In this document: positions 47,958 through 58,090 of the stretch, piece by piece
How positions within the stretch are numbered: position 1 is the stretch's first letter
Layout of the letters: each line of letters starts with the position of its first letter
Assembly: GCA_013396915.1 (NCBI GenBank)
Contig: VWZL01002051.1
Coordinates: 186,001 to 250,000, forward strand
DNA from: Stercorarius parasiticus
Taxonomy: Eukaryota > Chordata > Aves > Charadriiformes > Stercorariidae
Length of the DNA: 64,000 bases
Direction of reading: 5' to 3'
Translations under genes and position numbers: made by a program
Notes under the pieces: generated by a model
The model's database searches: none
The model's input: only the letters and a program-made list of their open reading frames with translations
Told to the model about the DNA's origin: nothing

Positions 47958-49510
47958 AGGAATTCTGAATTTTCACGTCTTCTTTTTGTCTTTTCTTCTG
48001 GAGGCCCTTCATTGCAATCCAGAGTTTTGTCCTAAGCCATTCATCTAAAGTCATATCAGAACATTTCAGCATAACACTGATTTATTGCGAGACTGCTATA
48101 AGAGAAACATATATCTCCACATGTGTCTGCATCTTCTCAGTGTGTAGGTGAATTTAAGAAAAACTGTGTGGAAAATGCATGACAGAGACCGTGTCTTGCC
48201 TGTTTTTCTTCCTGGTGACAGGGACCAGATTTTTTTTTAGGAAATTAGTACTTTTTTTTTTATATTTGCCCCACATGTTCAATTTTTATTATGGAATTTT
48301 TAAATTAGATGTTTTGATGCAGGGGTGTACACTGGTTCATTCTTGAGAAAACTATTGCGCTTGGTTGATTTGACCTGGAACACTCTGTTTTGATCCAGCT
48401 TCCTCTTATTTTCTTACTGTAGCTTTTTGTTTCATTATAGGTTGTACTTCAAATACCTTTTCCGGACTCCTTGGAATACTACATCCCCTTCCTAGTCCAG
48501 CACAAGACGCACTTCTGCAGTTACATGGCTGGGGCTTCAAGAGTAATTCACTTTTTCAGAAACCTTCTTCTTATAATAGAGTTTGTGTTAACAAGCAGTG
48601 ATTCTAGGACAGAGGCAATACTTTGGCGAGTGCAAATGGAAACTATTGCTGCGCTGAAGAGGTGGTTTCTTCTTTAAAATTTAGGCAGGATTCTGCTATT
48701 TCATATGTCACGTAACTTTCTTAAGCTAGTGATGACTTTCAAAGATCTGAATTATAAGTCTCATTTAAAAAGGAAAAGAAAGGAGAAAGAAAGGGCTAAT
48801 GAATGCAGAAAAAATGTCTTTAATGTCTTATATTGAAAGCCACATGCTTATTGCAAAACTCAAAGGCTTCCTACTAGGTCTAGCACTTAACATCAGGTAA
48901 CACAGCATCTCTTCTCTCATCTGAACAGCAGCACTTACCTAAATTAAGAGAAAGTCTGTGAAAATGATGGATATTGTCTCCTCTCTAATGCTATTGCATT
49001 ATTATTAAATTGCAGTAATCCAGTCTGAGAAGAGCATTGGAATCCAATGCAAGTTGATTTCATGAAAATGTTAAATATGATCTAGTAAAAAAACCCAAAT
49101 CCTGAAGATATTTTTTTAATTAGGATTGTGAAAAAACACCTCATTTATTGATCATCTTTGAGATCATAACTCATTAAACTGCTGGAAAAAAATGCTCCAG
49201 GATTTCAAATTTTAGGAGCGGTGGTATTAGTTCACGTTGGCGGGTAGTGGGGAGGAGAAGTTGGCATCATTTGATGTTTTCCCTTTCTTATAACTAGTGC
49301 AGTAAAACCAAAATCTATCACTCTGCATTTCTCTCCAACTCAGCTTATGGCTATATTCATCCCTTCGTTATTTCTTATCTAATGAATAATGTCTTGACTG
49401 TAAAACAGCATACTTCAGAGTGGAAAACTACCATTAGAAAGGACTGATTTTCTACTGAATGTGTATAGTGTGCCACACTTCTGCTCGATAAAGAAGAGAA
49501 ACTATTTGAG
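47958..49510. other. Unique AT-rich DNA without a recognisable gene
   Basis: No gene or transposon recognised. The short frame at 48471-48677 has no motif. Confidence 0.55.
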
Positions 49511-49518
49511 TATAAAAG
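49511..49518 (+). promoter_or_regulatory. TATA box candidate
   Basis: TATAAAAG is a perfect TATA consensus. A start site about 30 bases downstream would fall near 49541, leaving a leader of about 16 bases before the ATG at 49557. No CCAAT or GC box is obvious upstream. Confidence 0.3.
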
Positions 49519-49556
49519 TCAGAAGATTTTTCTCATTTCTGTGTCTTCCAAAGAAA

Positions 49557-49724
49557 ATGAAGGCATCAGTCCTTTTCCTATTTTACTTTCTAGCAGTATG
49601 TATGGGGCAGTATGCAAACAGTAAGCAGCATTCTTATTCACTTCACAGATTGTCAGTCAGGAGAATTCCACTGTGTATTAAAAACGTGAATGTGAATATA
49701 CAGGGTTGTGCAACTATAAATTGA
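49557..49724 (+). CDS. Candidate small secreted peptide or signal-peptide exon
   Basis: An ATG with A at position -3 opens a 55-codon frame ending in TGA. Residues 1-18 (MKASVLFLFYFLAVCMGQ) have the lysine, hydrophobic core and small or polar end of a secretory signal peptide. The rest is basic, with two cysteines. A TATA box lies 46 bases upstream and AATAAA begins 17 bases past the stop, so the whole unit spans about 240 bases. Alternatively GTAAGC at 49621 is a real donor, and the segment 49557-49620 is a first coding exon ending in phase 1, as in many small secreted proteins; I could not find a following exon. No family recognised. Chance alignment of common motifs remains likely. Confidence 0.25.
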   Translation: MKASVLFLFYFLAVCMGQYANSKQHSYSLHRLSVRRIPLCIKNVNVNIQGCATIN

Positions 49725-49740
49725 AGTGATTTGATGTGTC

Positions 49741-49746
49741 AATAAA
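49741..49746 (+). terminator. Polyadenylation signal candidate
   Basis: AATAAA begins 17 bases after the TGA of the frame at 49557-49724. The hexamer is common in AT-rich DNA, so it has weight only in combination with the upstream TATA box and frame. Confidence 0.25.
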
Positions 49747-51480
49747 ATAATAATGGCAAGCACTAAAATCCTTTGGCTGTGAGTCAAGTGTGATGTAAGA
49801 GTTCCAAAGAATGACATAGTCCAGTTTTCTTACATGTTTATTGCATTAACCCCTGAGGCCGCAGTTACCAGATGTTACTGATGTCTGAGGTACTCAGACA
49901 CTAACAGACAGATATAAAAATGTCAGTATTTCTGCCTTTCACTTGTAAACTTTCTATTCAGGAGTTAATGCTGCATTAAAAAAATTTACATGTTTATGAT
50001 GACCATTAGTGCTATTAAAAGTAAATAAAACTATCCCTAATTTTTGCGGTTTCATATAGTCCAAACTTTAAGTAAAATACATGTAAAAAAGTCCGGTAGT
50101 TAAAGCAATTCTTTCTTATTTTACCAAAGAAATTATGATTTCAGACAGTTATTGCAAAATTTGAAAACCGGAGGGGGTAACTTGTAGCTATTTTTAATAC
50201 AGTAATTCCTTAAACCCCTTCAAACAGCCTTACTCTTTGCGCTAGGGCATGCTTTGTGAAATGGTCTGGATTGAGGCACTAAACTTTCAATGTGACCTTT
50301 CTACATCTAGTTCCTCAATCCCTCCATCTTCATCTAATTCCTACAAACTAAGAAGGTTTAATTCTTCTCAACTGCCCCTGTATTCTTCATTTTTCAAAGG
50401 TGCAAATCTTCACATTAGAGTATTGTCTAACTGACAAGTCCTCCCAATGTAGATCTGCCTGAAGAGGGTGAGAGGTTAAGCACCAAGCTAATGTGATAAC
50501 ATGCAAGCAACAAATAACTGGAGTAAGCGTGGGTTGTTAAAAGTCTGTTGACCTGCAAGGTGTTTTCAGAGTTGCACCACTTCTTGATGACAGGTAGCAA
50601 TTGTTCCAATGAGCTGGAGGCTGGCATGCTGTAAAATTAATAGCGCACGCCAATTAGATTATTTCTGTAGACCACATGGGCAATAAGAGGTTATTAAAGA
50701 TAAGTGTGGCTGATGGACACATCTGCACCAGAAATTGTTTACATCAGTGGTCAGGTCATCTTGTCAGATGCACTCACCAGCACCTTTCTTCTGTCAACAG
50801 CTTTACCAGTTCCTGTGGCGTTGGTTCTCTCTTTTATTCTACATGACCCTCTGCTCAGAGACCATAACAATTATGTTATTCCCATCTCTGAAGTATTTTA
50901 AATTCAATGGATCTTAAGACTTACGGCATTTAAGTTGGTATTATTCATAGCTTCTACATGACCTTAATGAATCTTTAAGGGAATGAACAACCTGACTTCA
51001 GACACCTGAATGAAATGCTTTAGTGCCAGTTCACTTATCAGGGCTTGTCCAACAGTCAAATGTCTTACCCTAGCATTAATTTAGAAAATATTTATTAGGA
51101 GGTCTAAATGGAATGTGAATTGGTGTACTGAGTTTTCTCACTTAATTTATTTTACAGTATCTATCAAAAATGTAGTTGGAATGCTGCAAACGTCTCTCCC
51201 TCAGACAAGGCTCAGTAGAAATATTGAAGAGGTGCTATGATATGTTATTCCATGTACTGATCACTCCTCCACTGCTTTATTCAGCCTTGGAGTCCCTTGT
51301 CTTGTTACAGTTGGTTGAATCTTGCTCTTGCTTTCTCTCAGCCATATAAATCCCACTTTTTGAATTCCAAAATAACGCTTTTATTTGCAGGTTATCTTTC
51401 AAGGACATAAGAATGGCTGCATACAGATGTGTGAGCACCATAAACAATACAGCCTTTATAGTTTTGCTCCCTTTACTGTC
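49747..51480. other. Unique DNA without a recognisable gene
   Basis: I see no gene or transposon. A small hairpin lies at 49882-49900 (TGTCTGAG, three-base loop, CTCAGACA). Two overlapping plus-strand frames at 50704-50917 lack any motif. Confidence 0.55.
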
Positions 51481-52044
51481 TGTCATGGTTTAACCCCAGC
51501 TGCCAGCTGGGACCACACAGCCACTTATACAGTTCTCTCTCTTCCCCTCCAGACAGATAGAGAGAAGAGGGAGAAAAGGAGGGGAAAAGAAAGGTAAAAG
51601 AACCAAACTCATGGGTTGAGATAAAGACAGTTTAATAGAACAATAACAGAAGAGGAAAATAACAATAGCAATAACGATAATAATAATAATGGTAAAAGCA
51701 TATACAAGGTAAAGTAATACAACACAAGTCACTCTCACCATCCCGTGAATTGGTTGCCCAGCCCATCCCGAGCAGTGATCGTGGATGCCCGCCCCTGGGC
51801 AAACCCCTATTTGTATACTGAGCATGACACCTATAATACAAAATATTCCATTGACCATTCCATTGTTCTATCTATCCTCCTTCTCAGCTTCTATGGGAAG
51901 CTGAAAAAAAAGTCTTTGAATAGTGTAAACATCACCTAGCAACAGCTAAAACAGTATGCATTATTGACATTCCTTTCACACCAAATCTGAAACAGAGCAG
52001 ACACTAGAAAGGAAATTACCTCTATCCCAGCTGAAACTGGGATA
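51481..52044 (-). mobile_element. Solo LTR of an avian ERV (ERVL-type)
   Basis: The plus strand opens with TGTCATGGTTTAACCCCAGC and closes with TCTATCCCAGCTGAAACTGG. These are the two ends of a widespread avian long terminal repeat, seen here in reverse complement. Internal landmarks agree: ACTCATGGGTTGAGATAAAG, CAGTTTAATAGAACAATAAC, a run of AATAAT units, CCAGCCCATCCCGAGCAGTG and TATACTGAGCATGAC. No gag, pol or env sequence lies on either side, so this is a solo LTR left by recombination. The flanking five bases (CTGTC left, TTTCT right) are not a clear target duplication, suggesting age. Several short frames within it, including a 122-codon minus-strand one, are noncoding. The family assignment is from memory of avian LTRs. 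Confidence 0.88.
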
Positions 52045-55000
52045 TTTCTCAAATGATATGATTTATGGCTTTCTCCAGGGAGATACCTTACTTTTCCCAC
52101 TTTCTAGGATTTGCTTGGGATAAATTTTCATGTGTTGCCTATTGACAAAAAGGCAAATGAATATGCCATATCTTTTTGATAGTCCTGTGCGATCAGAAGA
52201 TTACACAGCTAAGTAACCGCACTTCGCCACGTCTATGAAATGTTTGGGTAACTGGGTAGTCCTCTTCAACTCCTATCTTATCCTTCCATTCCAGTTCCTT
52301 CAAGCTGCCTCTGCTGCCATCTCCTGCTCAGACCACGACCAGAGATAAGCAGTTCCTCTTGCCAGTTGGCGATAGGACCAGTCTCCATCCGTCTGGAGGC
52401 TGGCCTTATTGTGGGTTTAGCACATAATTGCTCCAGGACCCTCCTGAAGAGTGCACCTGCCTCCTACCTGGAACAGGGAGAGGCAGCCTCTCTGAGTGCA
52501 TCATTGTCTTAGAAAGGCCACTGAAGTGCAGGAGCAAGGGAGAAAGAGGAAAGATGGAGAGACAAAAATACTGGGTGTAACTGCTCCCCTGTGTTTTCAA
52601 ATTCTGCTCTGACTTTCATGAGCCAGAAAAACAGCATGTTTGGCCAAAAATCCCAGATGGAAAAACCAAACAATAAAGACACATACTCTCTTGTTGTAAA
52701 AAACTATGGGTTATTTAAGATGGAGAGCCTTCTCCAATACGGGGCCTTTGTCCACTGTAAAATCTCCTGACTTTCTATATCACTTCTGACATGAAACCAG
52801 GCTCACAATTTTTGTATTTAGAGATCAAGTTGAGGTGAAAGGAAATATATGAAAATTGATTTATTAGCTAGAAGCAGATAAAGCTGTAAGCTGGGGTTTT
52901 TTGGGTCTGAAAGAAAATACAAACTGTGCTGTACTCATGAAAAAAAGTGTCTGAAAGAATTTAGTTCTTGGGGACTTGGGGATCCATCAGGCTATTAAAC
53001 CAGCCTTCCCTCCCTCTCTCTCTCCTCCTTCCTTCCTTCCTTCNCTCTCTCTTTGGAGGAAGACATCTGCAGATTGAAAAATTCCTACCTTGAGAAATTC
53101 TAATGAAAAATTGATCAATTATCAAACCTAGAAAATGTTTGCTTTTGTAGAAAATCTTTTAAAAATAGAGTTTAATTTTTTCTGGTGGTTCACTTTTAAA
53201 ATGGGCTATTTATTCTATAATTGTGCAGCACATGGTTTATTGCAGTTTATACACTTATATTGAAATTACATGAACTGGGGCACCTAAGGGAATGTTTGTA
53301 TTTCAGAAAAAAAAATGGTCTGGATTGAAATGCAACATGAATCATAAGAGAAGTTTAGAAGCACATGAAGATGAATGTGTCCCTAGTGACTCAACAGAGA
53401 ACATCTGGTAGGTGAGATACTGTATAAATAAATACCTGAAAGGACCTTGGTTTTAACAAATATCAGTAAAGCGTGAAAATGTACTCTAAAAAACTGAGAA
53501 ATGTATATTATTTTATTAATTTAGGAAGGATAGAATGTATTGTGTATTTGTCTGATCATGCTGGGAGATTCATGGAGCTGACAGAATAGCTAACTGGGAT
53601 GAAGTCGCTCTAGAAACTCAAGGTCAGCTCTGTAGAAGAATACTGGTGCAATGCAGCTGTATGTCACACATCTAAGGTTTAGGCACATGGCAGCCACATT
53701 GACAACTGGAATCCTTCTCTGGGAATCTCCTCTCAAGAGATGGTTTTAGGGTGGGCATATAGGTGAAGACAAAGAGCTGTCCTGAAAGTGGTGGGACCTT
53801 CCCTTCTTTACTGGATCCACCTGGTTTCTGGCCTCCGCTCTTCGGTCCTGCCGATTTCCAGCTGGGAGGTGGAAGCACCTAGGGGCATGCTGAAGGAGGG
53901 CACTTGCCCAGCTCTCAAGATCCTTTCCAAACCTATCTATTTGAAGAAAGGTCAATTATTGAACTAGCAGATTTTAACCTGATTAGAGTTTGCAAGACTG
54001 TTAACTGGAAACCAGTTACAGACAGATAACTCAAATTCAAACCCAGATTTCCCTAAAAAATATTTTATCTCCTTAGTTGGGGGTTATTTTCTATATCTGT
54101 AGCTATACAGAAAGAAATATAAGATATTTAATTTAAGGGCCTGAAAGGAGAGAATAACTGGATTTTTGATTTGGCACTTGACTGATAGCAAGACGACTTT
54201 AGTTACGATCCCCACTTCAGGGATTTCTTAATGTTTATTTTGCAATAAACAACCATTGAATAAAATGCACAAACATTTCATGGAACAGAAATAAGAGCCA
54301 CAGGCAGTGTCTATTCTAGGAAATTAGATGTGCCTGGAACCATTCACTGGCACAGAGGCCAAATGGCACAAGAATGGCCCATATTCATACTATTAAACAC
54401 TCTTACCCTGAAAACAGGGTAGCCACATCCAAACTGCCTTGTGGGAATTGTTCCTGGCACACTTTAACTCCCAAACCATGTCCAGCATCTGTTTGGAGGA
54501 GAGCAAATCGGCTGGTGCCAAAACCACCCCAGTGTGTTCTGGCAGTGCAACAGTGTGGACGCTCCAGCACCGGCAGCACCGGTGCTCAGGAGCACTCCCT
54601 GGTACGGGTTAGCTTACTGATATAGGCAGAATTGAAACCTCCCTCACAGGTGGGTTTCTCTGGGACAAGAGTGCTATGGTCCTTTTTGTTCTTTTTTTCA
54701 GCACACAAAGAGAAAATGGCTTTGCCTCCGCACACCGACCATGTCAGTCTCCGGCCAAATGTACTTTCTTGAATGAGACCTACAGACGTGAACCTCTTTG
54801 AGCAGAGGAAGACACTCTTCCACTGGAGCCACTGTCTCCTCTTCTGACCGATTTTACTTTTATGGCTTTTTTTTTATACACATCAATCTTGTCTCGATAA
54901 TCATACAACGAAAACCAAGCTCTCTATTCTTACCTGCACTTCCTTGGCAGCACAAACTGGTTTAACCTGGCGATGCTGTGGTCTCACCCTCCTCTGCGTC

Positions 55001-57004
55001 CCACTGAGTCCCACTGGGAGATGCACGCTGTCCCTTCTTTCATGCCTGAACTGGTCCTCATGTGAATGACTATGTGAGGTGGTCTGGGAATTGGTCCAGC
55101 CAAAACTTAAAGCCTCTGTTTAAGTTTTAAGCTAGATCATTTCCCAGAACTGGCTTGCTCCTAGTGTTCATGTGAAAGAAGAGGTAGGAATAAAGGCTTG
55201 TAGGTAACTGTTAATTATACAAACATAGGCTCAAACGGAACTTTTGCAGGAGGAACAACACCAAATCAGGATTTAATGGGAGAAAGAAACCCAGCCCTCC
55301 AGGATGGAAATTGCTGAAGCATGCACTGAAGCAAAAGCTAAGCCTCTTAAGAATTTTTATGTCAAAACCTCTTCTGCTTGCAGCCTTTAAATGCTCCAGA
55401 GGTTATTGATGGATTTCAGTATGATACTTTAGGAAACAGGCATATAACTGTTGCCTACGATCAACTTCAGGTGTCTGTTTTTGTAAATTTGGGCCTAAAT
55501 TTTTCATAAGGAAACCAAGTTGCCAAGCAATCTGAATCCTTGAATTTTTCTGAAGTTCCCTTCAAGAAAGTGAGGTCTTCCCAGACAAGCTATTGCAAAT
55601 TAGGTGGTATGTTTAATAGTAACTTATTTTAGCATTGCTTTTTAGTATATACAAAACATTCAATATTTGAGTTGACATGAGGCCTTAATTTCCTTTTCTT
55701 TTTTTTCAAAAGTACTTGATGTTGTGCAGTTGGACTTAAGCTGTGTGTTTGGTCATCAGGAAACAGAGAAAAACATGATCTATTGTATAATTTACTTAGC
55801 AGCAGGTTTTTTATGCGAGGAGCTATAGGAGAAATGAAGCACATGATATTTGCGTGCTTAAGAAATTGCAGCCTATATTTGGGGTGTCTTAGGTTGACCA
55901 GCCACCTAGTTTATTTGAATAGTATGTTCAGGTCTTGTAATCTGAAGAGATATACTAAATCTTCTTACCTACAGAGTCTGAAAGTCTTCTGTTTATTGAC
56001 CAAAGTGGAAAGAAAAATCCTCCAATTTTTTTAATCCTTATCAAAATAAGCTCTATCCAAGTTAATTCACAATGTTAGTCCATAAACATTTTTTTAAGCA
56101 GTAAGGGAGGGAACACACACACAAGTATTCAGCACAAAAATACTGTGGGTACACTTTTCTGTAAACATTAATTCCCTAATCACATGAAACTCTCCTTCAT
56201 GCGAATCCAAAAGAGCTATGTCTGGGCAGATACTACCATTTTCTTTTCCATGAATAGTTGAGTTTTTTTAACAAATTCATTCTGGCTGTATTAATGGCTG
56301 TTCTGTATTTTCTTTGTGTCAAAATTCAGACAAATGCTCTTATTGTCCAGCAACTTGGCAGAAACACTGAATATTGGAGAAAAATGCCATGTGACCTATA
56401 ATTCCAATCAAAACTAATACTACCACTCAGACAAGGCCAATCCAAAGCCTATTTTAAGTCTGTGGGAGATTTTCCATCAACTTCAATAGGCTTTGGACGA
56501 AGTCCATGCTGCATACTGGCAACAAACAGCTCATTCACAAACTACAGACCACTGCTTGTTTGCTGAAATTTTGGAATGAATAATTTTGAATAATGAAGAA
56601 AAAATCCCCAAAATCCCCAAAATTGTAAGCAGCTCATGGGCAATTTGTGCACATGAAGGGGAGGAGAGTTCTCTGAAAACAGTTGATGTGCATTAGTGAG
56701 CTTACTTTGATACAACAGAAGTGCAGCAGTGAACTACTTGGTGGTTGATGTCCAAACTCAGTGAGCATCTGTCAGGTGATTTATCATTCAGTGCTACCTT
56801 ACATATATTTCAAATGGAGCTTTAGAACAAGTTTGCAAAATAGTTGGTGGCTCCTGCAGTTGGCAACTATTTAGTGCTAGTCTTTCCTAGCACTAAGATC
56901 ACCAGTGCAGCTCACTAAACCACTTCTTGTCTTTTGTAGCTTCCTTCTGTTCCTGTTTGATTAAACTGTTTCCACCCCTCAATCTTGTAAGCATATAGTT
57001 TAGT
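52045..57004. other. Unique DNA without a recognisable gene
   Basis: No gene or transposon recognised. It contains the pyrimidine microsatellite at 52999-53053 and a GC-richer patch near 54440-54620 with a 12-base palindrome (AGCACCGGTGCT, 54575-54586) overlapping a doubled CAGCACCGG. Frames at 53672-53955 and 54374-54625 show no family. Confidence 0.55.
52999..53053. repeat. CT/CCTT pyrimidine microsatellite with an ambiguous base
   Basis: A polypyrimidine tract with CT and CCTT units. The only N I noticed in the window is at 53044 inside this tract, consistent with sequencing difficulty in a length-variable repeat. Confidence 0.95.
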
Positions 57005-57424
57005 CATAGAATCATAGAATGGTTCGGGTTAGAAGGGACCTTAAAGATCATCTAGTTCCAACCCCCCTGCCTTGTACAGGGACACCTCCCACTAGACCAG
57101 GCTGCTCAAAGCCCCATCCAGCCTGGCCTTGAACACCTCCAGGGATGGGGCAGCCACAGCTTCTCTGGGCAACCTGTTCCAGTGTCTCACCACCCTCAAA
57201 GGAAAGAATTTCTTCCTAATATCTAATCTAAATCTCCTCTCTTTCAGTTTACAACCGTTACCCCTTGTTCTATCGCTCCACTCCCTGATAAAGAGTCCCT
57301 CCCCATCTCTCCTGTAGCCCCGCTTTAGGCACTGGAAGGCTGCTATAAGGTGTCCCCGGAGCCTTCTCTTCTCCAGGCTGAACAACCCCAACTCTCTCAG
57401 CCTGTCCTCATAGCAGAGGTGCAG
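57005..57424 (-). mobile_element. CR1 LINE, 3' end, relatively young
   Basis: Reverse-complement CR1 with well-preserved sequence. The tail is at 57005-57018 (complement of the TATGATTCTATG repeat), followed by the conserved 3' end and the end of ORF2. On the minus strand an uninterrupted frame of 99 codons (57391 down to 57092) encodes the C-terminal end, with family blocks [30 protein letters not shown] and [20 protein letters not shown], and it ends at TAG in the usual place. The element is truncated near 57424, inside the YEDRLREL region. It lies 80 bases from an older CR1 of the same orientation. Confidence 0.96.
57092..57424 (-). pseudogene. CR1 ORF2 C-terminal remnant
   Basis: This is the last 110 or so residues of CR1 ORF2 in one open frame, finishing at the family's usual stop. 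The catalytic FADD region is not present because the copy is truncated upstream, so it has no enzymatic function. The intact frame reflects young age, not selection. Confidence 0.9.
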
Positions 57425-57432
57425 TCATTACA

Positions 57433-57460
57433 TAATTATGCAATAGTCATTGCATAATTA
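57433..57460. repeat. Inverted repeat, 11-base arms, between two CR1 copies
   Basis: TAATTATGCAA (57433-57443) and TTGCATAATTA (57450-57460) pair perfectly around TAGTCA. It starts 9 bases after the 5' truncation point of the younger CR1. Confidence 0.92.
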
Positions 57461-57504
57461 CATCAAGCAGACTGAAGCCAGTAGCATGTCATAGTGTTCT
57501 CGCA

Positions 57505-58090
57505 TATATAAGGTTGGAAGGCCCCTCTTAGGTCTTCTGACCAAACCTTCAGGTCAAAACTGGGCCACCTTATTCCAGTTTGCTGACAGTCATGTCTGGT
57601 TCAGTCTTGAATATCTCCAAGGCTGAAGATTCCACAGTTTCTTTGGGCATCTTGGCAACCCTGTTCTGATCATGCGGTACTCTCATGGTTTAAATTTTCT
57701 TTCCCTGGTACAGAATCAGGATTTTCATTGCTGCATCTTGTGCCCGTGGCCTTTTGTCCTATCACTGCGTACCTAGAAGGAGAGTCTGGCTCTGTTTTTT
57801 TTCTACAACTTTCCATTAGGTCACTGAAGACCTGTGAGACCTTAGCCTTCTCTTTTTAAGACTCTCCCTATATGCTGTATTTGCAGGTGCCTAACTATCT
57901 GGTGGCCTTCCACTGGACTTGCTCCAGTCTTGTATCAGGAGCTCAGAACTGAACACAATGCTCCAAATGTAGTCTCTCAAGTCCTAAACAGAGGGGAAAA
58001 AAATCGTCTGCTGGCAATGCTTACACTGTTCTTGAACCTCAGGAGGTTCCTGTCAGGCTGTCAAGATCCCTCATATCTCTCCACCTAAAA
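57505..58090 (-). mobile_element. Old CR1 LINE fragment
   Basis: Reverse-complement CR1, clearly older than its neighbour. Plus-strand landmarks in order are AAGGTTGGAAGGCCCCTCTTA, CTTGAATATCTCCAAGGCTGAAG with ATTCCACAGTTTCTTTGGGCA, TTTTGTCCTATCACTGCGTAC, GAAGGAGAGTCTGGCTCTGT, GGTGGCCTTCCACTGGACTT with GCTCCAGTCTTGTATCAG, and CTGAACACAATGCTCCAAATG. This runs from the 3' region into ORF2, and frames are broken throughout. The ACTGGACTTGCTCCAG block is shared with the copy at 38.2 kb. The far boundary is approximate. Confidence 0.85.

Noticed and set aside
51490..51858. 122-codon minus-strand frame with a membrane-like segment
   Set aside because: It lies entirely inside the solo ERV LTR; the hydrophobic run is a translation of the LTR's AATAAT-rich part.
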